Positions 27,895 to 37,158 of a stretch of DNA of 52,296 nucleotides are shown here, piece after piece (positions within the stretch are counted from its first letter, which is position 1; each line of letters begins with the position of its first letter). Origin of the DNA: Methylocystis suflitae (GTDB lineage Bacteria > Pseudomonadota > Alphaproteobacteria > Rhizobiales > Beijerinckiaceae); the NCBI RefSeq assembly GCF_024448135.1, contig NZ_JAMRYX010000218.1, positions 1-52,296 of the forward strand. Direction: 5' to 3'. Both the position numbers and the translations under genes were made by a program. The notes beneath the pieces are model-generated. The model searched no databases. It worked only from the letters and a program-made list of their open reading frames with translations, and had not been told where the DNA came from.

Positions 27895-28187
27895 GGGCGA
27901 AGCCCTTTGGGGCTGTGACTGATACCAGCCAATTGGTCAATACATATAAAGATGTATTTATTCCTAAAGGCCGTCACGACGAATGTCGCTGGACTTGCCC
28001 TCACGGTTGAGGACACATTAAGCCTTATATTTACACATATTGCTTAAATAATAGACCCACCCTGCCTCAACATTGGCGAGAGTCGAATGCGACGCCACAA
28101 GGGAAAACGATTATTTTATGCGCAGAATGGCATGCCAATTGCTGAGACAATGTTCAATTCGCCAACCATGAGGGCATGTCTGCGCAA
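27895..28187. other. A/T-rich intergenic region before glnK2
   Basis: This stretch is notably A/T-rich compared with the rest of the window. It contains a perfect 7-bp inverted repeat, AATACAT (27939-27945) and ATGTATT (27952-27958) with a 6-nt spacer, which may be an operator. The sigma-54 promoter of glnK2 lies at 28128-28143. I see no gene in it. Confidence 0.5.
28128..28143 (+). promoter_or_regulatory. sigma-54 promoter of glnK2-amtB2
   Basis: TGGCAT-N5-TTGCT matches the sigma-54 consensus TGGCAC-N5-TTGCW with one mismatch and an intact -12 GC. It lies 44 bp before the glnK2 start, an appropriate distance. It is a better match than the promoter of copy 1. RpoN/NtrC control is inferred. 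Confidence 0.75.
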
Positions 28188-28526
28188 ATGAAGATCATCA
28201 CGGCGATTATTAAACCCTTCAAGCTCGACGAGGTGCGCGAGGCGCTGACGGAAATCGGCGTGCACGGAATGACGGCGACCGAAGTGAAAGGCTATGGCCG
28301 ACAGAAGGGCCATGCCGAAATCTATCGCGGCGCCGAATATATCGTCGCCTTCCTGCCCAAGGTTAAGATCGACATCGCGCTCCCCGAAGCGCTCGTCGAT
28401 CGCGCCATCGAGGCGATCAGACTCGCCGCCTACACCGGCCATATCGGCGACGGCAAAATTTTCGTCTCGCCGCTGGAGCGCGCCATGCGCATCCGCACCG
28501 GCGAAACCGACACCGACGCGCTCTAA
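28188..28526 (+). CDS. glnK: PII signalling protein GlnK (copy 2)
   Basis: This 112-aa PII protein begins [20 protein letters not shown]. The T-loop [18 protein letters not shown] has the modified Tyr51, and GDGKIFVSPLERAMRIRTGE ends the core. It is close to copy 1, with most differences in the C-terminal half. An ATG 12 nt upstream (28176) is closer to the GAGGG stretch and could add MSAQ. amtB2 follows 31 nt downstream. Confidence 0.94.
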   Translation: MKIITAIIKPFKLDEVREALTEIGVHGMTATEVKGYGRQKGHAEIYRGAEYIVAFLPKVKIDIALPEALVDRAIEAIRLAAYTGHIGDGKIFVSPLERAMRIRTGETDTDAL

Positions 28527-28557
28527 GCGCCTTCCCAGTCTTAAATCAGGATTCACG

Positions 28558-29925
28558 ATGCAGAGCTCGTTTGCGCGCGCGGCTATATCATTCGTCAGCG
28601 GGAAGATTCCGCGAGTCCGTTGGGATAGTTTTGGCGCGGCGCTCGCCGCAACCCTTATGGCCGGCCCAGCTCTCGCACAGGACGGCGGGGGCAAGATCGA
28701 CGCCGCCGACACCGCCTTCATGATCGCCGCCACCGCGCTGGTGCTGATGATGACGCTGCCCGGGCTCGCGCTTTTTTACAGCGGCATGGTGCGCAAGAAG
28801 AATGTGCTCGCCACAATGGCGCAGAGCCTCATCGCCACCGCGCTCGTCTCGCTGCTGTGGATCGGCGTCGCCTACAGCCTCGCCTTCAGCGGCGAGGGCG
28901 CCTATATCGGCGACGCCTCGCGGTCGCTTCTTGCAGGGATCGGGCTCGACACGGTGAGCCCCTTCGCCAAGACGATCCCCGAAATCCTGTTCATGCTCTA
29001 TCAAATGACCTTCGCGGTGATCACCTGCGCGCTGGTCGCCGGCTCCGTCGCCGAACGCATGAAGTTCTCCGCCTTCATGCTGTTTTGCGTGCTGTGGCTG
29101 TTCATCGTCTATGTGCCTTCCGCGCATTGGGTCTGGGGCGGCGGATTTCTGCAGAAGCTGGGCCTCCTCGATTTCGCCGGCGGGACGGTCGTGCACATCA
29201 ATGCCGGGATCGCCGGCCTCGTTTGCGCGCTCGTCCTCGGCAACCGCGTCGGGTTCGGGCGCGAAAACCTCTCGCCCTTCGATCTCTCGCTCGCCGTCGT
29301 CGGAACCGGACTGCTCTGGGTCGGCTGGTTCGGCTTCAATGGCGGCTCGGCGCTCGCCGCCAATTCGCGCGCGGTCTTCGCCATTGTGGCGACGCATCTC
29401 GCCGCCTGCGCCGGCGCGCTGGTGTGGAGCGGGCTGGAGTGGCTCCAGCGCGGCAAGCCGTCGGTGCTCGGCGTTATCTCGGGCGCCGTCGCCGGCCTGG
29501 GCACGATCACGCCGGCCTCGGGCTATGTCCTGCCTTGGCACGGCGTCGTCATCGGGATCATCGCCGGCGGCGTCTGCTATTGGTTCTGCACCGTCGCGAA
29601 ATTTAAATTCCGCTACGACGACACGCTCGACGTTTTCGGCGTGCATGGCGTCGGCGGCATCATGGGCACGCTGCTCGCCGGAGTCTTCGCCACGCGCGCG
29701 ATCACGGCTTCGGAAGCCGATCCGGGCGTAGCGGGTCTGCTCGAAGGCGATCCGCATCAGCTTTACGTGCAGGCGATCGGCGTTCTCGTCACCATCGTCT
29801 GGTGCGTGATCGGCACCTTCGCGACGCTAAAAATTGTCTCGGTGATCACGCCGCTTCGCGTGAATTACGACGATGAACGCGAGGGCCTCGACATCGCGCT
29901 GCATGGCGAAGCGCTGCATCAGTAA
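28558..29925 (+). CDS. amtB: ammonium transporter AmtB (copy 2)
   Basis: This 455-aa transporter has a long N-terminal leader ending AGPALAQ that looks like a signal peptide, then the Amt core. The pore histidines are in GGTVVHINAG and DVFGVHGVGG, and MTFAVITCALVAGSVAER is the pore segment. It lacks the loop insertion of copy 1 (it reads HWVWGGGFLQKLGLLDFAGG here). The gene pairs with glnK2. No terminator is visible: the stop lies 2 nt before the convergent PIN gene stop. Confidence 0.94.
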   Translation: MQSSFARAAISFVSGKIPRVRWDSFGAALAATLMAGPALAQDGGGKIDAADTAFMIAATALVLMMTLPGLALFYSGMVRKKNVLATMAQSLIATALVSLLWIGVAYSLAFSGEGAYIGDASRSLLAGIGLDTVSPFAKTIPEILFMLYQMTFAVITCALVAGSVAERMKFSAFMLFCVLWLFIVYVPSAHWVWGGGFLQKLGLLDFAGGTVVHINAGIAGLVCALVLGNRVGFGRENLSPFDLSLAVVGTGLLWVGWFGFNGGSALAANSRAVFAIVATHLAACAGALVWSGLEWLQRGKPSVLGVISGAVAGLGTITPASGYVLPWHGVVIGIIAGGVCYWFCTVAKFKFRYDDTLDVFGVHGVGGIMGTLLAGVFATRAITASEADPGVAGLLEGDPHQLYVQAIGVLVTIVWCVIGTFATLKIVSVITPLRVNYDDEREGLDIALHGEALHQ

Positions 29926-29927
29926 AA

Positions 29928-30317
29928 TTATAGGCTCCGCACTCCACCGGCGCCGGCGCGTTTGGCGGCCTTGGCGAGCCGCGCGTCGAAGCTGACGAAT
30001 GAATCGCAGTCGCCGGATTGAGAAAGGTGAAGAGCGTCAGCGAAATCCATTCCGCGTTCGGCCCAGGCCAGCGCCTTCGCTAACGAAGGCGCGTCCTGCA
30101 CTACAACATTGCGCAGACCGGCGAATGCGCGCAAAGCGCCGATAACGCGCGCGCGCTCAAATCCATAGGCGCTGCGCAACACCCATTCGGTTTCGAGCAG
30201 CACGGTCAGTGTGACGAAAACGGTTTCTTGTTCAAAGATGTGTTTCGCCTTGGCCGATTGTTGCGGGTGATCATTAGCCAAAAGCCTAACGACCACATTC
30301 GTATCAATCGCCAGCAT
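29928..30317 (-). CDS. PIN-domain toxin (VapC-like)
   Basis: This 129-aa PIN protein begins MLAIDTNVVVRLLANDH, with the first metal-binding Asp at residue 5. TVLLETEWVLRSAYGF carries the conserved Glu, and GMDFADALHL and FVSFDARLAK give the remaining acidic residues. It is a predicted ribonuclease toxin whose partner is the AbrB-type protein upstream, overlapping by 14 nt. It converges on amtB2. Confidence 0.88.
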   Translation of the reverse strand: MLAIDTNVVVRLLANDHPQQSAKAKHIFEQETVFVTLTVLLETEWVLRSAYGFERARVIGALRAFAGLRNVVVQDAPSLAKALAWAERGMDFADALHLSQSGDCDSFVSFDARLAKAAKRAGAGGVRSL

Positions 30318-30579
30318 TGCGGCGCTTCGCTTCGGCAAGGACGCTCGCATCCATATCTTCGATGGATTTCGGCGGCCCTGCATAGTTGAGCATGCCTAAG
30401 ACGTCTTCCAGCTTGGTAGGCGTGAACAGGGACGCTTCTTTGAGCAACACCCCTTCTGCAGTCTCCTCGATCGTCAAGGAAGCGCCCGATTCCCAGTTTC
30501 GCCGCTGACGGATTGATTTGGGGAGCACAACCTGCCCCTTTGTGGAGAGCCGAACCGTTCGCTTGTCAGCCACGCCCAT
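30304..30579 (-). CDS. AbrB/MazE-type antitoxin
   Basis: This 91-aa protein has a SpoVT/AbrB DNA-binding fold: RTVRLSTKGQVVLPKSIRQ, then SLTIEETAEGVLLKEAS. The C-terminal tail (EDVLGMLNYAGPPKSIEDMD) would bind the PIN toxin. I chose the ATG at 30579 because it begins the conserved domain. It is the upstream partner of the PIN gene. This pair is a different family from the Phd-PIN pair at 0.9-1.5 kb. Confidence 0.85.
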   Translation of the reverse strand: MGVADKRTVRLSTKGQVVLPKSIRQRRNWESGASLTIEETAEGVLLKEASLFTPTKLEDVLGMLNYAGPPKSIEDMDASVLAEAKRRNAGD

Positions 30580-30724
30580 CACAGCCACCCCAAAAGTAAG
30601 ATGCAGTAAGAATAGCGAGTTTAGCGAGCGGGGCAAGATTTGTCTTCGGACGGTATTCCGTTACCCCAATCGAAATAACCAGACTTTGCTAAGCATCCAA
30701 GAGGATCGAAGGCTCAGAAACCGC

Positions 30725-30752
30725 TTGACCTCCCCTCGCCTATCCCCTATCC
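30725..30752 (+). promoter_or_regulatory. candidate promoter of rplM-rpsI
   Basis: TTGACC (30725-30730) and CTATCC (30747-30752) are spaced by 16 bp. They lie 44 bp before the rplM ATG. The -35 is close to consensus and the -10 resembles alphaproteobacterial promoters. A strong promoter is expected for ribosomal protein genes. Confidence 0.5.
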
Positions 30753-30796
30753 ACTCGGCTTCCGAACACTTCGCGTTCTGACGGAATTCCCATCCC

Positions 30797-31267
30797 ATGT
30801 TTGGCAAGACCTATTCGGCGACTCCCGCCGACATCGAAAAGAAATGGGTGCTGATCGACGCCTCCGGGCTCATCGTCGGCCGCCTCGCCACCATCATCGC
30901 GCTGCGTCTGCGCGGCAAGCACAAGGCGACGTTCACGCCGCACATGGACGATGGCGACAACATCATCGTCATCAACGCCGAAAAGGTGGTCCTGACCGGC
31001 CGCAAGCGCGACCAGAAGGTCTATCACCACCACACGGGCTTCCCCGGCGGCATCAAGGAACGCTCGGCGAAGTTCCTTCTCGACGGGCGCTTCCCGGAGC
31101 GAGTCCTGGAGAAGGCCGTGCAGCGCATGCTCCCGCGCGGCCCGCTGGGCCGCAAGCAGTTCGGCAATCTGCGCGTCTATAAGGGCGCCGAACATCCGCA
31201 TGAGGCGCAGAGCCCACAGACGCTCGACGTCGCCGCCCTGAACGTCAAGAATAGCCGGAGCGCCTGA
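30797..31267 (+). CDS. rplM: 50S ribosomal protein L13
   Basis: This 156-aa protein is L13. Recognisable segments are [49 protein letters not shown] and [20 protein letters not shown]. It binds 23S rRNA early in assembly of the large subunit. rpsI follows after 2 nt, the near-universal pairing. Confidence 0.97.
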   Translation: MFGKTYSATPADIEKKWVLIDASGLIVGRLATIIALRLRGKHKATFTPHMDDGDNIIVINAEKVVLTGRKRDQKVYHHHTGFPGGIKERSAKFLLDGRFPERVLEKAVQRMLPRGPLGRKQFGNLRVYKGAEHPHEAQSPQTLDVAALNVKNSRSA

Positions 31268-31269
31268 TC

Positions 31270-31749
31270 ATGGCCGAGACCACCCTTTCCTCGCTTTCCG
31301 ACCTTCAGGGAAGCGTCGCCACAGCGCCCGAGTCGCCGCGCTATGTGCAAAAGCTCGACAAGCAGGGCCGCGCCTATGCGACCGGCAAGCGCAAAAACGC
31401 CGTCGCGCGCGTCTGGATCAAGCCGGGCCCCGGCAAGATCACCGTCAACGGCCGCGACGTCGAAGTCTATTTCGCCCGTCCGGTGCTGCGCATGATTCTG
31501 GCTCAGCCCTTCGGCGTCACCAAGCGCACGGGTCAATATGACATCGTCGTTACGGTCGCCGGCGGCGGACTTTCGGGTCAGGCCGGCGCGGTGCGCCATG
31601 GCCTCGCCAAGGCGCTGACCGCTTACGAGCCGGAACTGCGTCCCGCGCTCAAGAAGGAAGGCTTCCTGACGCGCGACTCCCGCGTCGTCGAGCGCAAGAA
31701 ATACGGCAAGCGGAAAGCTCGCCGCAGCTTCCAGTTCTCGAAGCGCTAA
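31270..31749 (+). CDS. rpsI: 30S ribosomal protein S9
   Basis: This 159-aa protein is S9 with a ~35-residue N-terminal extension common in alphaproteobacteria. The core shows [38 protein letters not shown] and the C-terminal [18 protein letters not shown], whose tail reaches the P-site tRNA. It is cotranscribed with rplM and followed by a clear terminator. Confidence 0.97.
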   Translation: MAETTLSSLSDLQGSVATAPESPRYVQKLDKQGRAYATGKRKNAVARVWIKPGPGKITVNGRDVEVYFARPVLRMILAQPFGVTKRTGQYDIVVTVAGGGLSGQAGAVRHGLAKALTAYEPELRPALKKEGFLTRDSRVVERKKYGKRKARRSFQFSKR

Positions 31750-31778
31750 GCTTCGCGGCTTCAAGGCAAGCATTTGCA

Positions 31779-31806
31779 AAGCGGCGCTTCGGCGCCGCTT
31801 TTGTTT
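31779..31806 (+). terminator. rho-independent terminator after rpsI
   Basis: AAGCGGCGC (31779-31787) and GCGCCGCTT (31792-31800) with a TTCG loop, followed by TTGTTTT. The very stable UUCG-type loop is typical of strong terminators. Confidence 0.85.
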
Positions 31807-31809
31807 TGA

Positions 31810-32160
31810 TCAGTAGACGCAGATCTTGAAGTCGCTTCCGACCCAACAGGCGGGATCGGTTTTGGAGCGCTTCGCCTCTCCCCAACGGGAGTTGATACCG
31901 TCGCGGGTCAGTCCTCGCACTTCCGCCACTCCTGGCAAAGTGACAGAGACGCTGATCACCGTCGCGCCGTCGAACGTGCTTTTCCCAACTGGCGTTATCG
32001 AAAAGCTGCCGCCATTTTCAGCCGAAAATTCGCACTGACCGTTAAAAGCCTGCGCGCCATTGCTGACGACGACGCATCTGGCGGGTCGGGCGATCGCCTC
32101 CGCGAGCAGGAGCTGCTGCATCATAAAGATCGAAACAATCAAAACCGCAATTTTCTTCAT
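31810..32160 (-). CDS. small secreted protein, conserved hypothetical
   Basis: This 116-aa protein has an N-terminal signal (MKKIAVLIVSIFMMQQLLLA, cleavage near EAIA). The mature part has four cysteines (RPARCVVVSNG, NGQCEFS, DPACWVGSDF and ICVY) that could form two disulfides. DGINSRWGEAKRS resembles a motif I recall from uncharacterised Rhizobiales secreted proteins. The function is unknown. A GGGAGA ribosome site precedes the ATG. It lies 76 nt downstream of the MFS gene and may share its transcript. Confidence 0.65.
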   Translation of the reverse strand: MKKIAVLIVSIFMMQQLLLAEAIARPARCVVVSNGAQAFNGQCEFSAENGGSFSITPVGKSTFDGATVISVSVTLPGVAEVRGLTRDGINSRWGEAKRSKTDPACWVGSDFKICVY

Positions 32161-32236
32161 GAAAGTCTCCCGTAGCGTCCGCCGCAGGCGCCAAACTCAA
32201 TCAACGATCGTCGAACGTCATAGTTCAATGCGGCGA

Positions 32237-33532
32237 TCATTCGATATCCGACTCCCCATGTCTTTCGTGCAGACCCGCGACGCCAAGGAGGCCCGCGCTG
32301 GCGCCGAAGATGAGATAGAAGGCGGGCGCTACGGGCGTGTCGAAAAAGCCGATCAACCACGCGACGATAAACGGGGCGAAGCCGCCAAAGATCATCACAG
32401 CGACATTGTAGGGGATCGCAAGGCCCGCGGAACGCATGTGCGTGGGAAACTGCTCCGCGAGCGCCGTCGAAAACGCCCCGCAGATGCCCGACATCATGAC
32501 GCAGAAAGCTATTTGCGCCAACGCCAGCGCCAAAACGGACCGTTCCGCTTGAAGCCAGACATAGAGAGGATAAGCGCACAGTAGAAGCAAACCATTCGAC
32601 GCCAGCAGCAGCGGCCGCCGGCCGACGACGTCGGAGAAAACGCCCATCAACGGCGTCAGCGCCATCAGCAGCAGGAGCGAGGGCGCCTGGGCGAGGAAGG
32701 ATTGTTCAAGAGTCAATCCCATCTCGGTCTTTGCGTAGGTCGGCATATAGACGAGGATCACGTAGAATGAGATGGTCGTGCCGATCGTGGCGACGAAACA
32801 GACGAGCAGCCTATCGCCGCGCCGGCGGATCAGATCGACAAACGCCTCCCGCGCGCCGCGCACCCTTGCCGTCGCCTTGAAAGCCGGCGTTTCGTCGAGA
32901 TGATGTCGGATATAGAATCCGACGGGGCCAATCAGCAGGCCCGCGAAAAACGGCAGTCGCCACGCCCACTCATTCACCGCATCCACCGAGAAAATGCTGG
33001 TCACGACAATGCCAGCCAGCGTCGCGAGCAGGATCGAAAGCGCCTGCCCGAATACTTGCAGTGAGCCATAGAAACCACGCCGGCCGCGGGGCGCCATTTC
33101 AATGAGAAAGCAGGTCGAGCTGGAGTATTCTCCGCCAGTCGCAAACCCCTGCAAGAAGCGGCCGGCGACGATAAGCAGAGGGGCAAAAACGCCGATCCTC
33201 GCGTAGGTCGGCGTGAGCGCGACGATAGCCACCGCGGCGGTCATTACGAACATAACGAGTTGCAGCGCCGCCTTTCGCCCTTTCCGATCCGCGTAAAATC
33301 CGAAGAAGAAGCCGCCGAGCGGGCGCGTGCAGAAGCCCGCGCCAAAGGTCGCGAGCGCCAGCAAAAGAGAGGCTGTTTCATCTCGGCTTGGAAAGAATGC
33401 TTGCGCCAGAACGGAAGCAAAAAAGCCGTAGACGACGAAATCATACCATTCCAGCGCATTTCCAATCACGGCGGCCGCGATCTGTTTGGGCGCTGGCGCG
33501 CTCGCTCGGCGCATATTTTGGCGCATATGCAT
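32237..33532 (-). CDS. MFS transporter, metabolite:H+ symporter (MHS) type
   Basis: This ~431-aa protein has 12 predicted transmembrane segments. AAVIGNALEWYDFVVYGFFA and FGAGFCTRPLGGFFFGFYAD, then DRKGRKAAL, are hallmarks of the MHS family (ProP, citrate, alpha-ketoglutarate and shikimate transporters). LLIVAGRFLQGFATGGEYSS is the second diagnostic stretch. The substrate is probably an organic acid or osmolyte but cannot be fixed from sequence. Several nearby ATGs (33532, 33526) could be the start. No metabolic genes adjoin it. Confidence 0.87.
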   Translation of the reverse strand: MHMRQNMRRASAPAPKQIAAAVIGNALEWYDFVVYGFFASVLAQAFFPSRDETASLLLALATFGAGFCTRPLGGFFFGFYADRKGRKAALQLVMFVMTAAVAIVALTPTYARIGVFAPLLIVAGRFLQGFATGGEYSSSTCFLIEMAPRGRRGFYGSLQVFGQALSILLATLAGIVVTSIFSVDAVNEWAWRLPFFAGLLIGPVGFYIRHHLDETPAFKATARVRGAREAFVDLIRRRGDRLLVCFVATIGTTISFYVILVYMPTYAKTEMGLTLEQSFLAQAPSLLLLMALTPLMGVFSDVVGRRPLLLASNGLLLLCAYPLYVWLQAERSVLALALAQIAFCVMMSGICGAFSTALAEQFPTHMRSAGLAIPYNVAVMIFGGFAPFIVAWLIGFFDTPVAPAFYLIFGASAGLLGVAGLHERHGESDIE

Positions 33533-33717
33533 GCAATTCTCGATTGTCCGCGCGTGGCGTCTTGGCGTTCGCAGCCGCAAGGCGCGGCCGCTAGCGCGCG
33601 TCCCGGTCACATGAAGTCACGCGATCGATAAGGAAGCGCTCAAATCACAATGCAGGTTTCATTGAATAAGTCCGTCAACTTTTTTTGAACCTGCTGCAAG
33701 CGCTTACGAGCGCCAAC

Positions 33718-36700
33718 CTACCGCTGCTGCGGCATTCGCGCGGTGCCGTCGATGACGCCCATGATCTTGCGCATCAACCCGGGAGCGATCGCCGAGAGCG
33801 GATTGACGTTGATCGAGGGCGATGAGAGCGCGCCATAGAGGCGATAGCTCAGCGCAAAGACGCCTTCATGCTGTCCGCCGGCGAGCACGACGCCGACCAC
33901 CGGAATATTCGACAACAGATTGTTCAACGCATAGGCGGGCACATATGAGCCCACGAGATCCAGCCGCTCGCGTGGGAAGTCGATGTAGCCGTCGAAGGTG
34001 AGGCCGATCTCGGGACCCGACAGCACGCCCTCGCGCACGGTAAGCTGTCCGCCCGACCAGCTGAAGTCGCTCTCCAATCTGCCGACGCGAACGAGGTCGG
34101 GGTCGAAGCGGTAATTGCCGCGATCGTCCGGGCGCGCCGTTCCGCTTTGCGCCATCAGCTGTCTCACGGTCGGTTCGCCGCGCACGAAGAAGTCGCGAAT
34201 GCGCAAAGCGCCATCGGCGCGGTTTTGACTAAGCTGCACGGTCGCGGTCAGCGCGCCGCTGTCCATCTTCCGATAGATGTCAAAGAAGGAGAGCAGCGAG
34301 CCGCCGTCATTTGTCGAAATTTCAAGTTGCGACTGGTTGTCCTGACCGCGCCCCATGCCGACTGTGAGCTGCTCGCGGCCGAAAAAGCCTTTCAGCGCCA
34401 CCCCGCGGGGCTTGCCGCCGCGACGCTCCAATTTCAGTTCGACGTTTGCGAGAATTTGCTTGCCGTAGCCGGTGACGATCGGCGATTTGAAGTCGAGATC
34501 GAGGTCGTCAACGCTGCCCTTGCCGCGGTCGGCGCGCAGCAACCCCTGCATGATCGGGCGAGCGTCGAAATTCGCGCCGCGCGCGACGATCTTCACCAGT
34601 TCGCCGCTACGCTGCACGTCGACGCGCATGTCGTCTCCGGGCGAGAGCCGCGCCTGTGAGAGACGGGCGGCGCGGAATGCGCCATCTCTGCCGAATTCGA
34701 TGACGCCCTGCGCTTGCGTCGGCCCCGCGTCGAAAATGAATTGTTCGAGCGACATCGCCTCGCCGTGGCGCGTCAGCATGAACGAAGACTTTGCCGGCTT
34801 TCCCGCCGGCTTCACCAGGCCCGGGAGCGGATTGTCGAAATTCGTCCGGGTGAGATCGAGTTCGATCTGCGTATCGACGTTCTCAACAGGGATCGGCGTG
34901 CGTATCGTCGCCAGAATCGGGCCGCTGACGCCGGCGATGGCGTAGCCGGCGCGCTGACGCGCCGCATCGTCGAAAGTGAATGCGACTTGCGCCTGTGCGG
35001 GACCCTTGTCGCCAAAGCCGCGGCGCACATCGAGCGTCGCCGGCGCGCCATAGAGTCGGCCGGTTCCGCTCACGCGCAGTCCGGCCTGGTCAGCGACGAC
35101 ATGCAGCGCGCCGCTCTCGAGCTTTTCCCGGCCGATCAGCTTCTCGATCACGAGGTTCGACGTCGTCGCGTCGATGGCGAAAGTCGTGGCCGCGTCGCGC
35201 GCCGTCGTCCCTGTCTCGAAATCGACGCGCAGCCGACCCTCGATGGTTCCTTTTAGCGCGCCGGCTTCGACGGGGACAGACGCGTGGTCGGCGATCGCCG
35301 GCAATGAAAGCAGGTCGGACACGGCTTCGACGTCGCCGCCCACAGTGACCTCGACCATCGCGGGCGTCGGGCGCAGCGCGCTATCGGCGACCAGGAAGCG
35401 GCCGGACGACAGTGCGAGGCGTCGACCCGGCCCGGTCTCCATGGCGCCTGAGGTCGCGTCGAAAGACGCCGTCTGTCCGGTGATCCGCAGTCGCCCGTTG
35501 ATGCCGGTGAGCGGCGCCATGCCCGGCAGGATCTCGGAGACTGTCGCATCGACGATGTCGCCCTCGGCGAACAGCGAGCGATCCGGCGGCGCCTGCTCAT
35601 AGCGCATCGCGTTCAGCGCGGCGCCGTCGAAGTCGGCGGCATATTGGGCGCGCTTTAAAACGCCAACCGGCACATGATCGACGAACCAAGTGCGCACGGA
35701 CGGCGCGACATGCGTCGGCCATAGGCGCGCGAGCGCGCGTATCTGCGTCTCTTCGATGCCCATCTTGAGTATGACGCGAATGTCGTCGCGCCAACTCACT
35801 GCGCCGTTGAGGTCGATATGCGTATCGGGACCGTCAAAGGCGAATCTGTCGAAGACGATCTGGCGTTCGTCGCGAAACAGGCGCGCGTTGAGCAGTCCGG
35901 CGTCAATGCGGACGTTTTTCTCTCCGGCGCGCTCAGGCGCGACCATGGTTGGCGCTTTCAGGCGCAATGCGATCGTCCACGGCCCATCCAGGCGCGCCGC
36001 ATCGGCAATGCTTTTCGCCCCCTCGGGCGGGCGCGCATCGCCGACGACGGTCATGTCGAAACCGCCGGCCTTGAACACCAGCGGCGCGATTGCGACTTTG
36101 CGCGCGGCCCTGTCCCAAACCGCGACGCCGGCGATCTTTTCGATCATCACTGGCTCGTGATCCGGCTCGTCGAAGCGGAAATAGCCCCGGCCGATCTCCA
36201 TTTGACCCGACGCTTCGAGCACCTCGTCGCCGGGACCAAGCGCGAATCTCAGGTCGAAGGAGAGCGGCGCGTCGGTGTCGAAGCGGGTCGTGCGGAAGCC
36301 ACCGGCAAGCGAAATCTCGTCGATCGAAAAATTGCGAAACTGCGCGTGGAAATCCCGCCGTCCTCCCGGCGCGCCCTTTGCGACGGCGACGGCCGTCCAA
36401 CGCCCCGAGGGGCCGTTGGCCGCCGCGGAGAAGCGCATGCCGGCGCCGCCCTTGTCGAGGCTGAGCGTCACGTCTTCATAGCGGATAGCGCGATCGATCG
36501 TGCGATCGTCGATAGTGAGCCGGCCATGCGCCACGCCGAGACGATCGAGCGCGGCGATTGGACTGTTCGGACTCGTGGCGAAGTCCATGAGCCCACGCAG
36601 GGCCCCCGCCGCGTCGCGCAGCAGAGTCACGCGCTCCGACCCGGCGCCGTTCGCTGGCGCGCCGGGCGCAATCGCTGGCGACGGCGCAGGAACGGGTTGC

Positions 36701-37158
36701 GCGCCGGCTGAAATTTCGACGGCGCCGTCCGGGTTGACCGACAGGCGCAAGTCCAGATCGAGAACCTCGAGCCGGCGCAGCTTTATGCGGCCGATCAACA
36801 GGGAACGAAGGTCGAGCGACAGCTCCGCGCGGGGCGCCGCGACGATCGGACGACCGTCTTTCTTGACAATGAAATTATCCACGGACAGCGTCGGGCCGTG
36901 ATCGCCATTGCCAATCGCGGCGGCGCCCAGCGAAAATTCGTACCGGCCGCCCGCGAGTTCGTCGAGCGATTCGACGATGCGCGGCGCGAGCCAAGCAAAG
37001 GTGATGGAGCCCTGCGAAATCAGCAGGAAGAAGCCGCCGAAGGTCAGCGCGCACAGCAGCGTTGCGGCCAGCCCGCTGAGCATGAGCAGGCGGGGAAGCC
37101 CGCGGCGCGGCGCCAAAAAAAACGGCGGCCGCAACGCCGCGCGACAGGCCTGCTGCAT
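33718..37158 (-). CDS. AsmA/YhdP-like giant membrane-anchored protein
   Basis: This ~1146-aa protein has one N-terminal transmembrane helix (LLMLSGLAATLLCALTFGGF) and then a very long, beta-rich, repeat-like body consistent with the AsmA superfamily (YhdP, TamB, DUF3971 group). The C-terminal part includes SFDIYRKMDSGAL-type and PLSAIAPGLMRKIMG segments typical of AsmA-like C-terminal domains. Such proteins form periplasmic lipid bridges between inner and outer membranes. I chose the ATG at 37158, which has a G8 tract at ribosome-site distance; a longer ORF opens at 37266. It has no operon partner here. Confidence 0.82.
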   Translation of the reverse strand: MQQACRAALRPPFFLAPRRGLPRLLMLSGLAATLLCALTFGGFFLLISQGSITFAWLAPRIVESLDELAGGRYEFSLGAAAIGNGDHGPTLSVDNFIVKKDGRPIVAAPRAELSLDLRSLLIGRIKLRRLEVLDLDLRLSVNPDGAVEISAGAQPVPAPSPAIAPGAPANGAGSERVTLLRDAAGALRGLMDFATSPNSPIAALDRLGVAHGRLTIDDRTIDRAIRYEDVTLSLDKGGAGMRFSAAANGPSGRWTAVAVAKGAPGGRRDFHAQFRNFSIDEISLAGGFRTTRFDTDAPLSFDLRFALGPGDEVLEASGQMEIGRGYFRFDEPDHEPVMIEKIAGVAVWDRAARKVAIAPLVFKAGGFDMTVVGDARPPEGAKSIADAARLDGPWTIALRLKAPTMVAPERAGEKNVRIDAGLLNARLFRDERQIVFDRFAFDGPDTHIDLNGAVSWRDDIRVILKMGIEETQIRALARLWPTHVAPSVRTWFVDHVPVGVLKRAQYAADFDGAALNAMRYEQAPPDRSLFAEGDIVDATVSEILPGMAPLTGINGRLRITGQTASFDATSGAMETGPGRRLALSSGRFLVADSALRPTPAMVEVTVGGDVEAVSDLLSLPAIADHASVPVEAGALKGTIEGRLRVDFETGTTARDAATTFAIDATTSNLVIEKLIGREKLESGALHVVADQAGLRVSGTGRLYGAPATLDVRRGFGDKGPAQAQVAFTFDDAARQRAGYAIAGVSGPILATIRTPIPVENVDTQIELDLTRTNFDNPLPGLVKPAGKPAKSSFMLTRHGEAMSLEQFIFDAGPTQAQGVIEFGRDGAFRAARLSQARLSPGDDMRVDVQRSGELVKIVARGANFDARPIMQGLLRADRGKGSVDDLDLDFKSPIVTGYGKQILANVELKLERRGGKPRGVALKGFFGREQLTVGMGRGQDNQSQLEISTNDGGSLLSFFDIYRKMDSGALTATVQLSQNRADGALRIRDFFVRGEPTVRQLMAQSGTARPDDRGNYRFDPDLVRVGRLESDFSWSGGQLTVREGVLSGPEIGLTFDGYIDFPRERLDLVGSYVPAYALNNLLSNIPVVGVVLAGGQHEGVFALSYRLYGALSSPSINVNPLSAIAPGLMRKIMGVIDGTARMPQQR

